Shown: one piece after another, positions 7,868-18,200 of the stretch
Position numbering within the stretch: the stretch's first letter is position 1
Layout: each line of letters starts with the position of its first letter
NCBI RefSeq assembly: GCF_019891175.1
Contig: NZ_CP072600.1
Coordinates: forward strand, 372,001 to 436,000
Direction: 5' to 3'
Source of the DNA: Leptothermofonsia sichuanensis E412
GTDB taxonomy: Bacteria > Cyanobacteriota > Cyanobacteriia > Leptolyngbyales > Leptolyngbyaceae
Length of the DNA stretch: 64,000 nucleotides
Program-made: the position numbers and the translations under genes
The notes under the pieces: generated by a model
Databases searched by the model: none
The model's input: the letters and a program-made list of their open reading frames with translations, nothing else
What the model was told of the DNA's origin: nothing

Positions 7868-9112
7868 ATGAAAGTTGGTTTACAGCCTGCTTTGGGTGAT
7901 ATAAACGTTGATGCGGCTCAACCGACGAGCCAGCGTCAGCTTGCAGTTTCAATCTCAGCAATCCCAGAAGAAATGGGGCGCGATGTACCACTCAATCTAT
8001 GTCTGATTCTGGATCACAGCGGTTCAATGGGGGGGCGTCCCCTGGAGATGGTGAAACAGGCAGCGCAGCGCATTGTAGACCGGCTCTCACCAGGCGATCG
8101 CCTGTCCATTGTGGCATTTGACCATAAGGCAAAGGTGCTGGTTCCCAACCAGACAATTGATAATCCTGCTAGTGTCAAGCTCCAGATTAATCAACTAAAG
8201 GCGGGTGGTGGCACTGCCATTGATGAAGGACTGAGATTAGGGGTGGAGGAACTGGCAAAGGCAAAGCGCGATACCATCTCCCAGGCATTTCTGTTGACGG
8301 ATGGAGAAAATGAGCATGGCGATAACGATCGTTGCCTGAAGCTGGCGAAACTGGCGGCTGACTACAATCTGACGGTCAACACCCTGGGGTTTGGTGATGC
8401 CTGGAACCAGGATGTGCTGGAGCGAATTGCTGACGCTGGGGGCGGCAGTCTTTCCTATATTCAGCAACCAGAAGAGGCCGTGGGTGAATTTGCCCGCCTG
8501 TTTACCCGCATTCAGTCCGTTGGACTGACCAATGCTCACCTGCTGATATCGCTGATGCCCACCGTGCGTCTGGCTGAGATGAAACCCATCGCTCAGGTTT
8601 ACCCCGACACCATTGAGCTAACAGCTACGCAAGAAGCAGGGCAATATGTGGTGCGTCTGGGGGATCTGATGGTGGATGTTCCCCGAATCGTGCTGACGAA
8701 CCTTTACCTGAGCCAGCTGCCAGAAGGGTTGCAAACAATTGCCTATCTTCAGATTCGCTACGATGATCCGGCCTATGCCAGGGAAGGGTTGCTGTCCGAA
8801 AAAATTCCTGTAACGGCCAACTTTGTCAGCCCTTACCATCCAGCACCCGATCCCCAGGTTCAGAAACATGTGCTGGCGCTGGCAAAATACCGGCAAACCC
8901 AGATTGCAGAAACCAAACTTCAAATGGGCGATCGCGCTGGAGCTGCCACTATGCTGCAAACGGCGGCCAAAACGGCCCTTCAAATGGGTGACAGGGGAGC
9001 GGCAACGGTCCTGCAAAACAATGCCACCCGCCTCCAGTCCGGGGAAGAGCTTTCAGAAGCCGATCGCAAACAGACCCGGATCGTTTCAAAAACGACCCTG
9101 CAAGGTGAGTAA
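7868..9112 (+). CDS. vWA-domain protein with MIDAS motif and repeated C-terminal tail
   Basis: A 414-residue cytosolic protein preceded by AGGAG. The von Willebrand factor A domain has a complete metal site: D49-x-S51-x-S53 (ILDHSGSMGG), the later threonine (GGGTAID) and the LLTDGEN aspartate. Such domains bind ligands through a divalent metal in complex-assembly or signalling roles. The tail has two near-copies of LQMGDR-GAAT (about 350-390) and ends in QTRIVSKTTLQ. A related vWA protein, lacking this tail, is at 22235-23536. There is no signal peptide and no obvious operon partner. The specific function is unknown. Confidence 0.8.
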   Translation: MKVGLQPALGDINVDAAQPTSQRQLAVSISAIPEEMGRDVPLNLCLILDHSGSMGGRPLEMVKQAAQRIVDRLSPGDRLSIVAFDHKAKVLVPNQTIDNPASVKLQINQLKAGGGTAIDEGLRLGVEELAKAKRDTISQAFLLTDGENEHGDNDRCLKLAKLAADYNLTVNTLGFGDAWNQDVLERIADAGGGSLSYIQQPEEAVGEFARLFTRIQSVGLTNAHLLISLMPTVRLAEMKPIAQVYPDTIELTATQEAGQYVVRLGDLMVDVPRIVLTNLYLSQLPEGLQTIAYLQIRYDDPAYAREGLLSEKIPVTANFVSPYHPAPDPQVQKHVLALAKYRQTQIAETKLQMGDRAGAATMLQTAAKTALQMGDRGAATVLQNNATRLQSGEELSEADRKQTRIVSKTTLQGE

Positions 9113-9237
9113 GGGATTGACCCGATAAACTGGATGCGGCAACGCATCAATTCAGCCGCTTGTGCCTTATAAATAGGAACGGAGAACAACGCCGGTAAAG
9201 GCACTATTCTCCCAGGTAAACAAACTGACTTAACTGG

Positions 9238-9316
9238 TGGTGCTGACTGAATAGCCGTATGAATTGAGCGTCTTCAACTCATGCAATTCTCAATTCATAC
9301 CCAAAATCAGCAACAC
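9238..9316. repeat. GCTGACTGAATAGC...CAGCAAC repeat (family a)
   Basis: This degenerate copy of the ~80-bp family runs from GTGCTGACTGAATAGCCG to CAAAATCAGCAACACT, with internal GTATGAATTG / CAATTCATAC arms. It lies immediately upstream of glmU and may carry or displace its promoter. Confidence 0.65.
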
Positions 9317-9378
9317 TCAACTGCCTGCCTGGGTGCAGCGGTTGAACGGGTCAGGTGAATAAACGTACAAGAGGTCTC

Positions 9379-10782
9379 ATGGTAGCGGTTGCAATTTTAG
9401 CGGCTGGGAAAGGAACCCGGATGAAATCTGACTTGCCCAAAGTTTTGCATCCAATGGGGGGGCGATCGCTGATCGAATGGGTTCTCCAAAGTCTGGCACC
9501 AATTCAGCCTATGCGGCGATTGGTCATTGTGGGTTATCGGCAAGCACTGGTCAGAGAAGCCCTGTCTTCTCTAGATGGGAACAATGGACTCCCTCCCCTG
9601 GAGTTTGTTGAGCAAACTGAGCAACTGGGGACTGGCCATGCTGTACAACAATTACTCCCCCATCTGGAGGGCTTTCAGGGCGACCTGCTGATTTTGAATG
9701 GGGATGTGCCCCTGTTGCGCTCTGAGACCCTGCAACGCCTGATCCAGACCCATCAGGACCATCACAACGCAGCGACGATTTTGACAGCCCAGATCCCCAA
9801 TCCTAAAGGCTATGGACGGGTTTTTTGCAATGGTCAAAATGTCTTACAACAAATTGTTGAAGACCGGGATTGCACGCCAGCTCAAAAGCAAAATCACCGG
9901 ATTAATGCCGGCGTCTACTGTTTCCGCTGGAGCGATCTGGCAAAAATATTGCCCAGGCTCACCGCTGACAATGACCAGAATGAATATTATTTGACTGATG
10001 CAGTCAACTTTCTTGATCCAGTTATGGTCGTCGATGTTGAAGATTACCAGGAGATTTTGGGGATCAATGATCGCAAACAACTGGCAGTCGCCTATGACAT
10101 CCTCCAGACCCGGATTAAGAACTATTGGATGACCGCCGGGGTGACGTTAATTGACCCCAACAGCACCACAATTGACGATAGGGTTCAGTTGGAACCGGAT
10201 GTGGTCATAGAACCCCAAACCCACCTCCGGGGCGAAACCCTGATTAAGACGGGTAGCCGGATTGGTCCCGGTTCATTGATTGAAAATGGTCAGATTGGTA
10301 GAAATGTTACTGTCCTGTATTCTGTGATTACGAACAGTTCTGTCGCAGATGGAACGCGGGTGGGTCCCTATGCCCATCTGAACCGACAGGCCCATGTCGG
10401 CAGTGGTTGCCGGATTGGCAATTTTGTCGAACTGAAAAACTCAACATTGGGAGACAAAACCAATGTGGCACACCTGTCTTACATTGGCGATGCCAGTCTG
10501 GGGAGTCAGGTCAACATCGGTGGTGGCACCATTACGGCGAACTATGACGGAGTTAAGAAGCATCGCACCAACATTGGCGATCGCACTAAAACGGGCGTCA
10601 ATAATTCCCTCGTCGCACCTCTGACCATTGGTGCAGATGTGATTATTGGGGCTGGCTCAACCATTACCGAAGATTTACCCGATGACTGTCTGGCGATCGC
10701 CCGTGCCCGTCAGGTCGTCAAGCCAGAACGGGGCGTCCAGTCAAAGCTGAAATTGATGGCAGAGAAAAAAGCTGACGGCTGA
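9379..10782 (+). CDS. glmU: Bifunctional GlcNAc-1-P uridyltransferase / GlcN-1-P acetyltransferase
   Basis: A TTG-started extension from 9355 is possible, but the ATG at 9379 puts the nucleotide-binding motif LAAGKGTRM at residues 6-14, as in the family; the protein is then 467 residues. The N-terminal half is the pyrophosphorylase, with NGDVPLL and NAGVYCF segments. The C-terminal half is a left-handed beta-helix of hexapeptide repeats with the acetyltransferase region ([31 protein letters not shown]). It makes UDP-N-acetylglucosamine for peptidoglycan and lipid A in the cytosol. The gene is single, preceded by a MITE-like repeat. Confidence 0.95.
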   Translation: MVAVAILAAGKGTRMKSDLPKVLHPMGGRSLIEWVLQSLAPIQPMRRLVIVGYRQALVREALSSLDGNNGLPPLEFVEQTEQLGTGHAVQQLLPHLEGFQGDLLILNGDVPLLRSETLQRLIQTHQDHHNAATILTAQIPNPKGYGRVFCNGQNVLQQIVEDRDCTPAQKQNHRINAGVYCFRWSDLAKILPRLTADNDQNEYYLTDAVNFLDPVMVVDVEDYQEILGINDRKQLAVAYDILQTRIKNYWMTAGVTLIDPNSTTIDDRVQLEPDVVIEPQTHLRGETLIKTGSRIGPGSLIENGQIGRNVTVLYSVITNSSVADGTRVGPYAHLNRQAHVGSGCRIGNFVELKNSTLGDKTNVAHLSYIGDASLGSQVNIGGGTITANYDGVKKHRTNIGDRTKTGVNNSLVAPLTIGADVIIGAGSTITEDLPDDCLAIARARQVVKPERGVQSKLKLMAEKKADG

Positions 10783-10926
10783 AATTTCAATCTTGAAGGC
10801 TGGCGCTTAGAGGAAGAGAATGGATGGGTAACCAGGGACCGCAAACTCCTGGTGCTCCTGGTATTTTTGGGGTTCTGTTTCAGGACGACATCTTAATGAA
10901 TTCACACGATTTAGGAGGAAGTTTTG

Positions 10927-11481
10927 GTGCTGAAGCTATATGGAGGTGCCCGCAGTCGTGCGTCGATTGTCCGGTGGTATCTGGAGGAGTTGGGTTTGCC
11001 TTATGAGTTTGTCATGCTAGATATGGCAGCAGGGGAGCATCGCCAGCCGCCCTTTACTGAAATCAATCCGGTGGGTAAAGTTCCGGCGATCGTCGATGGA
11101 GATTTCAAATTATGGGAGTCTGGTGCCATTCTGCTGTATCTGGCTGAGAAGTATGGCAGTCCCGCCCTTTCGCTGGAGCAGCGAGCGATTCTGAACCAGT
11201 GGATTCTGTATGCCAACGCTACCCTGGGACCGGGTGTATTCATGGAAGCCAGCCGTGCCACCGAAACCCCCCGCCATATGACGATGCTGAATGAGTTATT
11301 CAGCCGTCAGCCGTTTGTCCTGGGAGATGAGTTTAGCGTGGCAGATGTGGCAGTGGGGGCAATGCTGGGATACATCCCGATTATGTTGAAACTTGACCTG
11401 AGTGACTATCCGGCGGTGGTAGATTACATCCAGCGGATGGCTCAACGCCCGGCCTATCAGACGGCGATCGGCGGACGTTGA
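10927..11481 (+). CDS. Glutathione S-transferase family protein
   Basis: A 184-residue protein with an N-terminal thioredoxin-fold GST domain (LKLYGGARSRASIVRWYLEE; NPVGKVPAI with the cis-proline; WESGAILLYLAEKYG with the glutathione-binding E-S) and an alpha-helical C-terminal domain containing the GDEFSVADV capping motif. The AGGAGG at 10913-10918 is 8 bp from GTG 10927 and only 5 bp from TTG 10924, so GTG is preferred. It is slightly short for a GST. Substrate unknown; detoxification is the general family role. Confidence 0.85.
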   Translation: MLKLYGGARSRASIVRWYLEELGLPYEFVMLDMAAGEHRQPPFTEINPVGKVPAIVDGDFKLWESGAILLYLAEKYGSPALSLEQRAILNQWILYANATLGPGVFMEASRATETPRHMTMLNELFSRQPFVLGDEFSVADVAVGAMLGYIPIMLKLDLSDYPAVVDYIQRMAQRPAYQTAIGGR

Positions 11482-11507
11482 GCCATGCTATACTGTGCCT
11501 CGCCCTC

Positions 11508-11524
11508 TTGAAAAGGGCTATATG
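11508..11524 (+). repeat. Partial CCCTTGAAAAGGG repeat
   Basis: TCTTGAAAAGGGCTATA matches the core of the 7660 and 52470 copies. It sits between the convergent GST and acs genes. Confidence 0.4.
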
Positions 11525-11541
11525 CCGGCATCTGCTGCCTG

Positions 11542-13515
11542 TCAGCCCCCACGCTGGCGTAGTTTTTCCAGTACGCTGCGGTCTTCCAGCGTGGAGACAT
11601 CCCCAGAGACTTCTTCGCCAGCAGCCAGAGAGCGCAACAGCCGCCGCATGATTTTGCCTGATCGCGTCTTGGGCAGGGCATCGGCAAAGCGAATTTCTCC
11701 CGGACGGGCGATCGCGCCAATCTCCTGCACGACGTGCTGCTTTAGTTCCTTCAGCAGTTCATCGCTGGGACTGTAGGTTCCCTCCAGGGTGACAAATGCG
11801 ACAATTTCCTGTCCCTTCACCTCATCAGGTTTACCGACTACAGCCGCTTCTGCTACCGCCGGGTGAGATACCAGAGCGGATTCTACTTCCATCGTCCCCA
11901 GACGGTGTCCGGCAACGTTGATGACATCATCAACCCGCCCCATGACCCAGAAGTAGCCATCTTCGTCCTTACGCGCACCATCGCCAGCGAAGTAGAGGTA
12001 ATGCCCATCTTTGGGTGGAATGTGCTCCCAGTAGGTGCGGCGGAAGCGATCTGGATCGCCATAGACAGTCCGCAGCATACTGGGCCAGGGATAGGTAATT
12101 GCCAGATAACCCCCTTCATTGGGTTTAACCGGGTTGCCATCCAGATCGACAACATCTGCCAGGACACCTGGAAAAGGCAGGGTTGCCGACCCGGGCTTGG
12201 TTGGAATTGCACCGGGAAGGGCCGTAATCATAATGCCCCCGGTCTCGGTTTGCCACCAGGTATCCACAATGGGACAGCGCTCACCCCCAATCACCCTGTG
12301 GTACCACATCCAGGCTTCCGGGTTAATCGGTTCTCCTACGGTACCTAACAGTCGGAGGGAAGAGAGGTCACGGGCTTTGGGCAGTTGTTCGCCCATTTTG
12401 ATGAAGGTACGAATTGCCGTGGGCGCAGTGTAGAAAATGCTGACGCGGTATTTCTGAATAACATCCCAGAAGCAGCCCGGGTTCGAGGCACGGGGGGCAC
12501 CTTCGTACATGAGTGTCGTTGCCCCATTGGACAGAGGACCGTAGACAATATAACTGTGACCCGTAATCCAACCCACGTCCGCGGTGCACCAGTAGACATC
12601 TTCATCGCGCAGGTCAAAAATCCACTGGGTGGTCATATGGGTGTAGAGATTGTAGCCACCTGTGGTGTGAACAACCCCTTTGGGTTTGCCTGTGCTCCCA
12701 GACGTATAGAGGATGAATAGCATATCTTCACTGTCCATTGGCTCCGCGGGACAGTCGGCGGAAACACCTGCTTGCAGGTCGTGCCACCAGTGATCTCGCC
12801 CTGGCTCCATATGGATATTTTGGGCTGTACGTTTGACTACCAGCACGTTCTGGACACTGGGAGCGGCGTTATCTGCCAGGGCCTTGTCTACCTGATCCTT
12901 AAGGGGAACAATCGCATCCTTACGCCAGCCTCCATCAGCAGTAATCACCAGTTTTGCTTCGGCATCAATCAGACGATCGCGCAGGGCTTCTGCACTGAAC
13001 CCGCCAAACACAACCGAATGGGGCGCACCGATGCGGGCACAGGCAAGCATGGCGATCGCGGCCTCCGGGATCATCGGCATATAAATGCCCACGCGATCGC
13101 CCTTCTTGATCCCCAGTTGTTTCAGCCCATTGGCAAACTGGCAGACTTCCTGATGCAGTTGAGCATAGGTGAGGCAGCGCGAATCCCCTGGTTCTCCTTC
13201 CCAGATCAGGGCAGGCTTATCCCGCCGACCATTGGTCAGGTGCCGATCCAGGCAATTGTAAGAAATATTGATCTTGCCGTTGACAAACCATTGAGCAAAG
13301 GGTGGTTGCCAATCCAGAACAGTGTCCCACTTCTGAAACCAGTGCAGTTCCTGCTCCGCCAGGTCTGCCCAAAACCTTTGTGGGTCAGCCTTTGCCTTTT
13401 CATACAGTTGTTTATATTCATCCAGGCTTTTAATCCGTGCTTTTTCTACAAACGCTGGTGATGGATGAAATAAGCGATTTTCCTGAAGAATGGATTCAAT
13501 CGTAGACTGTGACAT
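11542..13515 (-). CDS. acs: Acetyl-CoA synthetase
   Basis: The frame opens at 13536, but ATG 13515 ([10 protein letters not shown]) fits the family better and gives 657 residues. ANL-superfamily motifs are all present: the P-loop [20 protein letters not shown], and near the C terminus [11 protein letters not shown], which holds the lysine that is catalytic and acetylation-regulated in Acs. The enzyme activates acetate with ATP and CoA to acetyl-CoA in the cytosol, for acetate uptake and recycling. It is monocistronic and divergent from the ATPase gene at 13802. Confidence 0.96.
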   Translation of the reverse strand: MSQSTIESILQENRLFHPSPAFVEKARIKSLDEYKQLYEKAKADPQRFWADLAEQELHWFQKWDTVLDWQPPFAQWFVNGKINISYNCLDRHLTNGRRDKPALIWEGEPGDSRCLTYAQLHQEVCQFANGLKQLGIKKGDRVGIYMPMIPEAAIAMLACARIGAPHSVVFGGFSAEALRDRLIDAEAKLVITADGGWRKDAIVPLKDQVDKALADNAAPSVQNVLVVKRTAQNIHMEPGRDHWWHDLQAGVSADCPAEPMDSEDMLFILYTSGSTGKPKGVVHTTGGYNLYTHMTTQWIFDLRDEDVYWCTADVGWITGHSYIVYGPLSNGATTLMYEGAPRASNPGCFWDVIQKYRVSIFYTAPTAIRTFIKMGEQLPKARDLSSLRLLGTVGEPINPEAWMWYHRVIGGERCPIVDTWWQTETGGIMITALPGAIPTKPGSATLPFPGVLADVVDLDGNPVKPNEGGYLAITYPWPSMLRTVYGDPDRFRRTYWEHIPPKDGHYLYFAGDGARKDEDGYFWVMGRVDDVINVAGHRLGTMEVESALVSHPAVAEAAVVGKPDEVKGQEIVAFVTLEGTYSPSDELLKELKQHVVQEIGAIARPGEIRFADALPKTRSGKIMRRLLRSLAAGEEVSGDVSTLEDRSVLEKLRQRGG

Positions 13516-13801
13516 AACGTTTGAAAACTGAGTCAACTTATCAAAACATTACCTGATCGGTGATCGGAACTTCCCCTGCATTTCCCTCCCCGACAAGACG
13601 ATATCAGCGTCTACAGGAAAGGGGACTTCTGGACAGTATACCGAGTTGTCAACCCCTCCATTTGAACTCTTTGGATTTATTGAAACTTGAGTGGACTTCA
13701 GCCTGTGTTGAGATCACCCCTGTGGGTACTGCCAGAAATTTCTGTTTCTACCAGAATGGTAGGGATGACGATGGCTCATGTCGTTAATCAGGTAACTGAC
13801 A

Positions 13802-15181
13802 ATGGCAATCGATTTCCAGACATTTTTTGCGGCCTGCACTCCGGACCGGGCATTGAATCTGGCAAAACCAGAAGATCGCCAGTTCTACATTGACTTCTCT
13901 TCGGTCAGAAGTGCGAAGGTGATTCAGCGCCTGGAAAAAACAATTGTTCTATTGTCTGACCAGACACCGATGACCTGCCAGTTGTTTACCGGACATATTG
14001 GTTGTGGGAAATCGACTGAGTTATTTCGGCTCAAGGCCGGGCTGGAAGCACAGGGTTTTTATGTGGTCTATTTTGAATGCACAGAAGACCTGGATCTGAA
14101 TAATGTGGATGTGACCGATGTGCTGCTGGCGATCGCCCGTCAGGTGAGTGAAAAGCTAGAGCAGGATCGAGTTTCCCTGGCGCAACCTCAGGGCTTCCGC
14201 AACCTGTTACAGAATGCGGTTAATTTTCTGCAAACCCCGATTGATGAATTTGAAGTGGCCGCAGGTGGTTTCAAAGCCGGTGCCAACCAGGAGGGAGAAT
14301 TTAAGTTTTCCCTGCCCGTGGGCATTGCCAGTGTCACCGCCAAAGCCCAGAAGGATAAGAACCTGCGCGATCGCCTGCGGCAATACCTGGCACCCCGCAC
14401 CAATAGCCTTCTGAGTCTGATTAATGAAGAACTGTTAATTCCTGCCACGGCTGCCCTTCAGGCGCAGGGAAAGAAAGGGCTGGTAGTGATTGTGGATAAT
14501 CTGGATCGGGTCGGAGCACAGTTGAATGCGGCCAAACGTCCCCAAAATGAATACCTATTCATTGAGCAGGGAGTGGAGTTACGGAGGCTTGCCTGCCACC
14601 TGGTTTACACTGTCCCCCTGGTCCTGCTGTTTACCAATGATCGGGAACAGATGGTCAATCGCCTGGGCGGTGGCCTGGAGCCAACCGTACTGCCAATGGT
14701 ACCAGTTCAAACCCGTGATGGGCAGGTGTATGAAGCAGGAATGCGGCTGATGCGCCAGATGGTTTTGAGTCGAGCATTTCCAACGCTGACAGCAGAGGAA
14801 CGCCTGGAACGCATCCACGAAGTATTTGAGGATGCCGCCTCCCTGGATCGACTCTGCTTCATCAGTGGGGGGCATGTCAGAAAATTGATGACCCTGCTCT
14901 ACTCCTGTTTGCAAGATGAAGACCCACCCGTGTCTCGCGATACCCTGGAAGGTATCATTCGCAGCTACCGCGATTCATTATTGAATACCGTGGATGACAG
15001 TGAATGGAAACTGATTGTCCAGGTGGTTCGCCATCAAACGGTGATGGGCGAAGAACAGTTCAAAATCCTGTTGCCCAGTTCATTTTTCTATGAATACCGG
15101 GACAATGAAGGGCACTGGTTTGGCTTGAATCCGGTGCTGGCAGAAACCCGGCAGTTCAGGGAGTGGCAGGAGCGGGTGTGA
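13802..15181 (+). CDS. P-loop ATPase paired with the STAND-WD40 protein
   Basis: A 459-residue protein with Walker A GHIGCGKST (64-72) and Walker B VVIVDNLDR (228-236), followed by a helical region with possible sensor residues (LLFTNDREQ). The N-terminal FFAACTPDRAL segment precedes the nucleotide site. It looks like an AAA+/STAND-type regulatory ATPase without an obvious effector domain. It lies 94 bp upstream of, and in the same direction as, the giant TPR-STAND-WD40 gene, so co-expression is likely. Such tandem NTPases are known from prokaryotic conflict and signalling systems, but I cannot name a described family. There is no signal peptide or membrane segment. Confidence 0.75.
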   Translation: MAIDFQTFFAACTPDRALNLAKPEDRQFYIDFSSVRSAKVIQRLEKTIVLLSDQTPMTCQLFTGHIGCGKSTELFRLKAGLEAQGFYVVYFECTEDLDLNNVDVTDVLLAIARQVSEKLEQDRVSLAQPQGFRNLLQNAVNFLQTPIDEFEVAAGGFKAGANQEGEFKFSLPVGIASVTAKAQKDKNLRDRLRQYLAPRTNSLLSLINEELLIPATAALQAQGKKGLVVIVDNLDRVGAQLNAAKRPQNEYLFIEQGVELRRLACHLVYTVPLVLLFTNDREQMVNRLGGGLEPTVLPMVPVQTRDGQVYEAGMRLMRQMVLSRAFPTLTAEERLERIHEVFEDAASLDRLCFISGGHVRKLMTLLYSCLQDEDPPVSRDTLEGIIRSYRDSLLNTVDDSEWKLIVQVVRHQTVMGEEQFKILLPSSFFYEYRDNEGHWFGLNPVLAETRQFREWQERV

Positions 15182-15225
15182 GGAGTGAGGAGTGAGGAGT
15201 GTTCGCCTTTGGCATTCTCGCAGGG
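15182..15225. repeat. GGAGTGA tandem repeat
   Basis: Three tandem GAGGAGTGAG units occur in the short spacer between the ATPase and STAND genes. Similar purine-rich or pyrimidine-rich simple repeats recur at 30880, 43283, 43435 and 47730. Confidence 0.5.
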
Positions 15226-15275
15226 TGGGGCAAGGAGAAAAAGGGTGGTTAGTTGTTGGTGGATAGTTGTCAGGA

Positions 15276-18200
15276 ATGACTGACTCCCATTCCCTAGAGG
15301 AGCATTCCCATAACGAGCGATCGCTGAAGCGATTGGCCCGGTCGATTGAGTTGTCGGCAGGGCGCTTTTCACTGAATCTGGTGCGCTGCAATTACCTCAG
15401 GTTGCAGGCGGAAATGCAGCAGCTTTTGTGCGATCGCTGTTCTCTTTCCATTCAACACCTCGTATTGAAAGACGCTGACTGTCAACTTTATCGGGCAGGC
15501 AGGAATCTTCTGGAATTCAGGCATCACCTGGAGCAGGAACTGCCTCAGGCATTGATGATCTCCGGGTTTGAGTCGGTCATTGCCCTGGATGAGTTGCTGG
15601 TTTCTACAAACCAGGTGCGGGACGATTTCAAAAAGTATTTTCCGTTTCCGCTGGTGTTGTGGGTCAACGATGAGGTGCTGAAAAAATTAATGCGCCTGGC
15701 ACCTGACTTTTACAGTTGGGCAAGTGTGCCAATTGATTTCACCATTTCAACCGCAGGATTGATAGAGTTGCTCCAGCAGGAAACCGACGCCCGGTTCACG
15801 GAGGCCCTGGAAATTGGAGCAGGTCGATTTCCGCGCAGTTCTGCCCACTATCCAGGCAGCAAAAGCTCCTCCCACTGGCAATTGAGGACTGCCCTGAAGG
15901 AACTGGGCGATCGCAGCGAGGACCCAAATCCGGCGCTAAAAGCCAGTCTGGACTTCGTTCTGGGTCAGGATGCCTATGCCAGCAATCAGATGGACCTGGC
16001 CTATCAGCATTACGAACAAAGCCGGGTTTTCTGGCAAACCGAGTTAGACCAGTTCCAGGCAGCAGAAGCCGGGACCGCCGCTGGAATGCAAGCCGGGCAA
16101 CGGCGAGCGCGATCGTCCCGGTCAATCACCCCAGCCCTCTGTGTTGAACGGTTGGGCTGTGTCCTGTTCTACCTGGGGCTGTGGTGGCGTCGGAAGTCTG
16201 TTTTAAGCCGCGCCAGTTTTGACACCGCCTGTGACCAGGCACAAGCCCACTATCAGCAATGTATTGATGTCTGGCGTCGGGGAAAACGGCTGGACCTGTG
16301 TGCAAAATTCATCAATGCGCTGGGTGAGGTATTGCAGCGAAAACTGCTCCAGAAAGGATTATCCACTACCGAACGTCTGGCAATTGCAAAGCAGTTAGAA
16401 ATTGTCGCCCGTTCAGCGATCAAACTCCATATCTCCCATCCCGACACGATCCGGCTGGCATACAGCTATGGTCTACTGGCTGAAGTGGCCCTGGCAAAGC
16501 AACATTTCCATCAAGCCAGCGTGCTGGCAGAAAAAGCGCTGCAAACCAACACTCTACCAGCTGACCTGTCTCCAGAATCTCAGCGCCAGTATGCCGAGCG
16601 GGGTTGGGCACAACGCCATTATCAGAGTCTCTATCGGCTGTTGCTGGCTCAGGCACAGTCCCAGGTGACTTCCAGTCAAACAGCGATTCAAATCCTGGAA
16701 GTGGCAAAGGGCGAGTGTAACCATGCCTATGACCCATTACTCTATACCCGAATTTTAGAAACCCTGCGTGACCTCTACTTCAAGCAGGGCGAGTATCTGG
16801 CAGCGTTTAAGGCCAAGCAAGAGCAGCGTTCAATCGAGCAGCAATATCGACTGCGGGCGTTTATTGGAGCTGTGCGAGTGCAACCAGAACGGCAGGTGAT
16901 GAATCCTGGTCTGGTGCCAGTGGAGTCCCCAGATGGAACTGAAGCGGGGCATTCACTATCTGAACGATGGCTTGAACCCAGGGGAAAAGTTGCCGAAGAA
17001 ATTGTGGCATCGGGTCGCGAGCGAGATATTGAGAACCTGATCCGGAGACTGAGTGAAAATCGCTATCCCCTCACGATTATTCATGGTCCATCGGGGGTGG
17101 GAAAAAGTTCTATTCTCAGCGCCGGTCTGGTTCCGGCCCTGCAAGAAAATCCAAGTGGCGATCGCCGGGTGCTACCCATTCTCCATCGAGTTTATGGCAC
17201 TGACTGGGTCAAAGACCTGAGCAAATGTATGGCAGCAGCCCTGAGCGAACAGGGATTAAGGGAAGAGGCGGCAAAACTCGATGGGGTGACTGCCATTCAA
17301 CCCCTGATTGAGCAACTGAGGGAAAACACCGATCGCCTCAGCCTGCTGACGGTCCTGATTTTTGATCAGTTGGAAGAGTTTTTCTTTACCCATCCCAAAC
17401 CCGGCGATCGCCAACCCTTTTACCAGTTTTTGCGGGAATGCCTGAGTCTTTCCTTTGTCAAAGTTGTACTGGCACTGCGAGAAGATTTTCTATTCTACCT
17501 GCTGGAACTCAGCCAGCTTGATTTGGGGGAACTGACCGACGACATTCTCAGCCGCGACAAACGCTATCCTCTCGGTAACTTTACCCCAGCCAATGCCAGA
17601 CTCATCATCGAGCGACTGGTGCAGCGCTCCCAGTTTCACCTGGACCCGGACTTAATTGAACAGGTCGTCAAGGATCTATCTACCGAATTGGGCACCGTCC
17701 GCCCGATTGAACTTCAGATTGTTGGAGCACAACTGCAAGATAGCAACATCACCAGCCTGCAAGCCTATCAGTCCCTTGGACGCTTGCCCAAGGGAAAGCT
17801 AGTGGAGCAATTTCTGGAACAGGTCGTGAAAGACTGCGGCCACGACAATGAGCATACGGCGACTTCTGTTCTGTTCTTGCTGACCGATGAAAAGGGTGTT
17901 CGTCCCCTTAAAACCCTGCCCGAACTGATTGTTAACCTGAAGGAGTTGGGATTACCTGCCAACGAAACCCAACTGCAACTCATTTTAGATATTCTGGTTG
18001 GGTCCGGTCTGGTGTTAGATATTCCGGAGATTCCGATTGAACGGTATCAACTGGCCCATGATTATCTCACAGCCCTGGTGCAGTCGAAAGGCAAGCCAGT
18101 GGTTGATCATCTGATAGACATACTCAAAAGTAATCGGCTCATCCAGGCATCCAGAAAACGAAATCGTAAAGTGCTGCTGGGGCTGGCTGTGGGATTGGGG

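Noticed and set aside
12772-13461. 229-codon plus-strand frame
   Set aside because: Shadow of acs.
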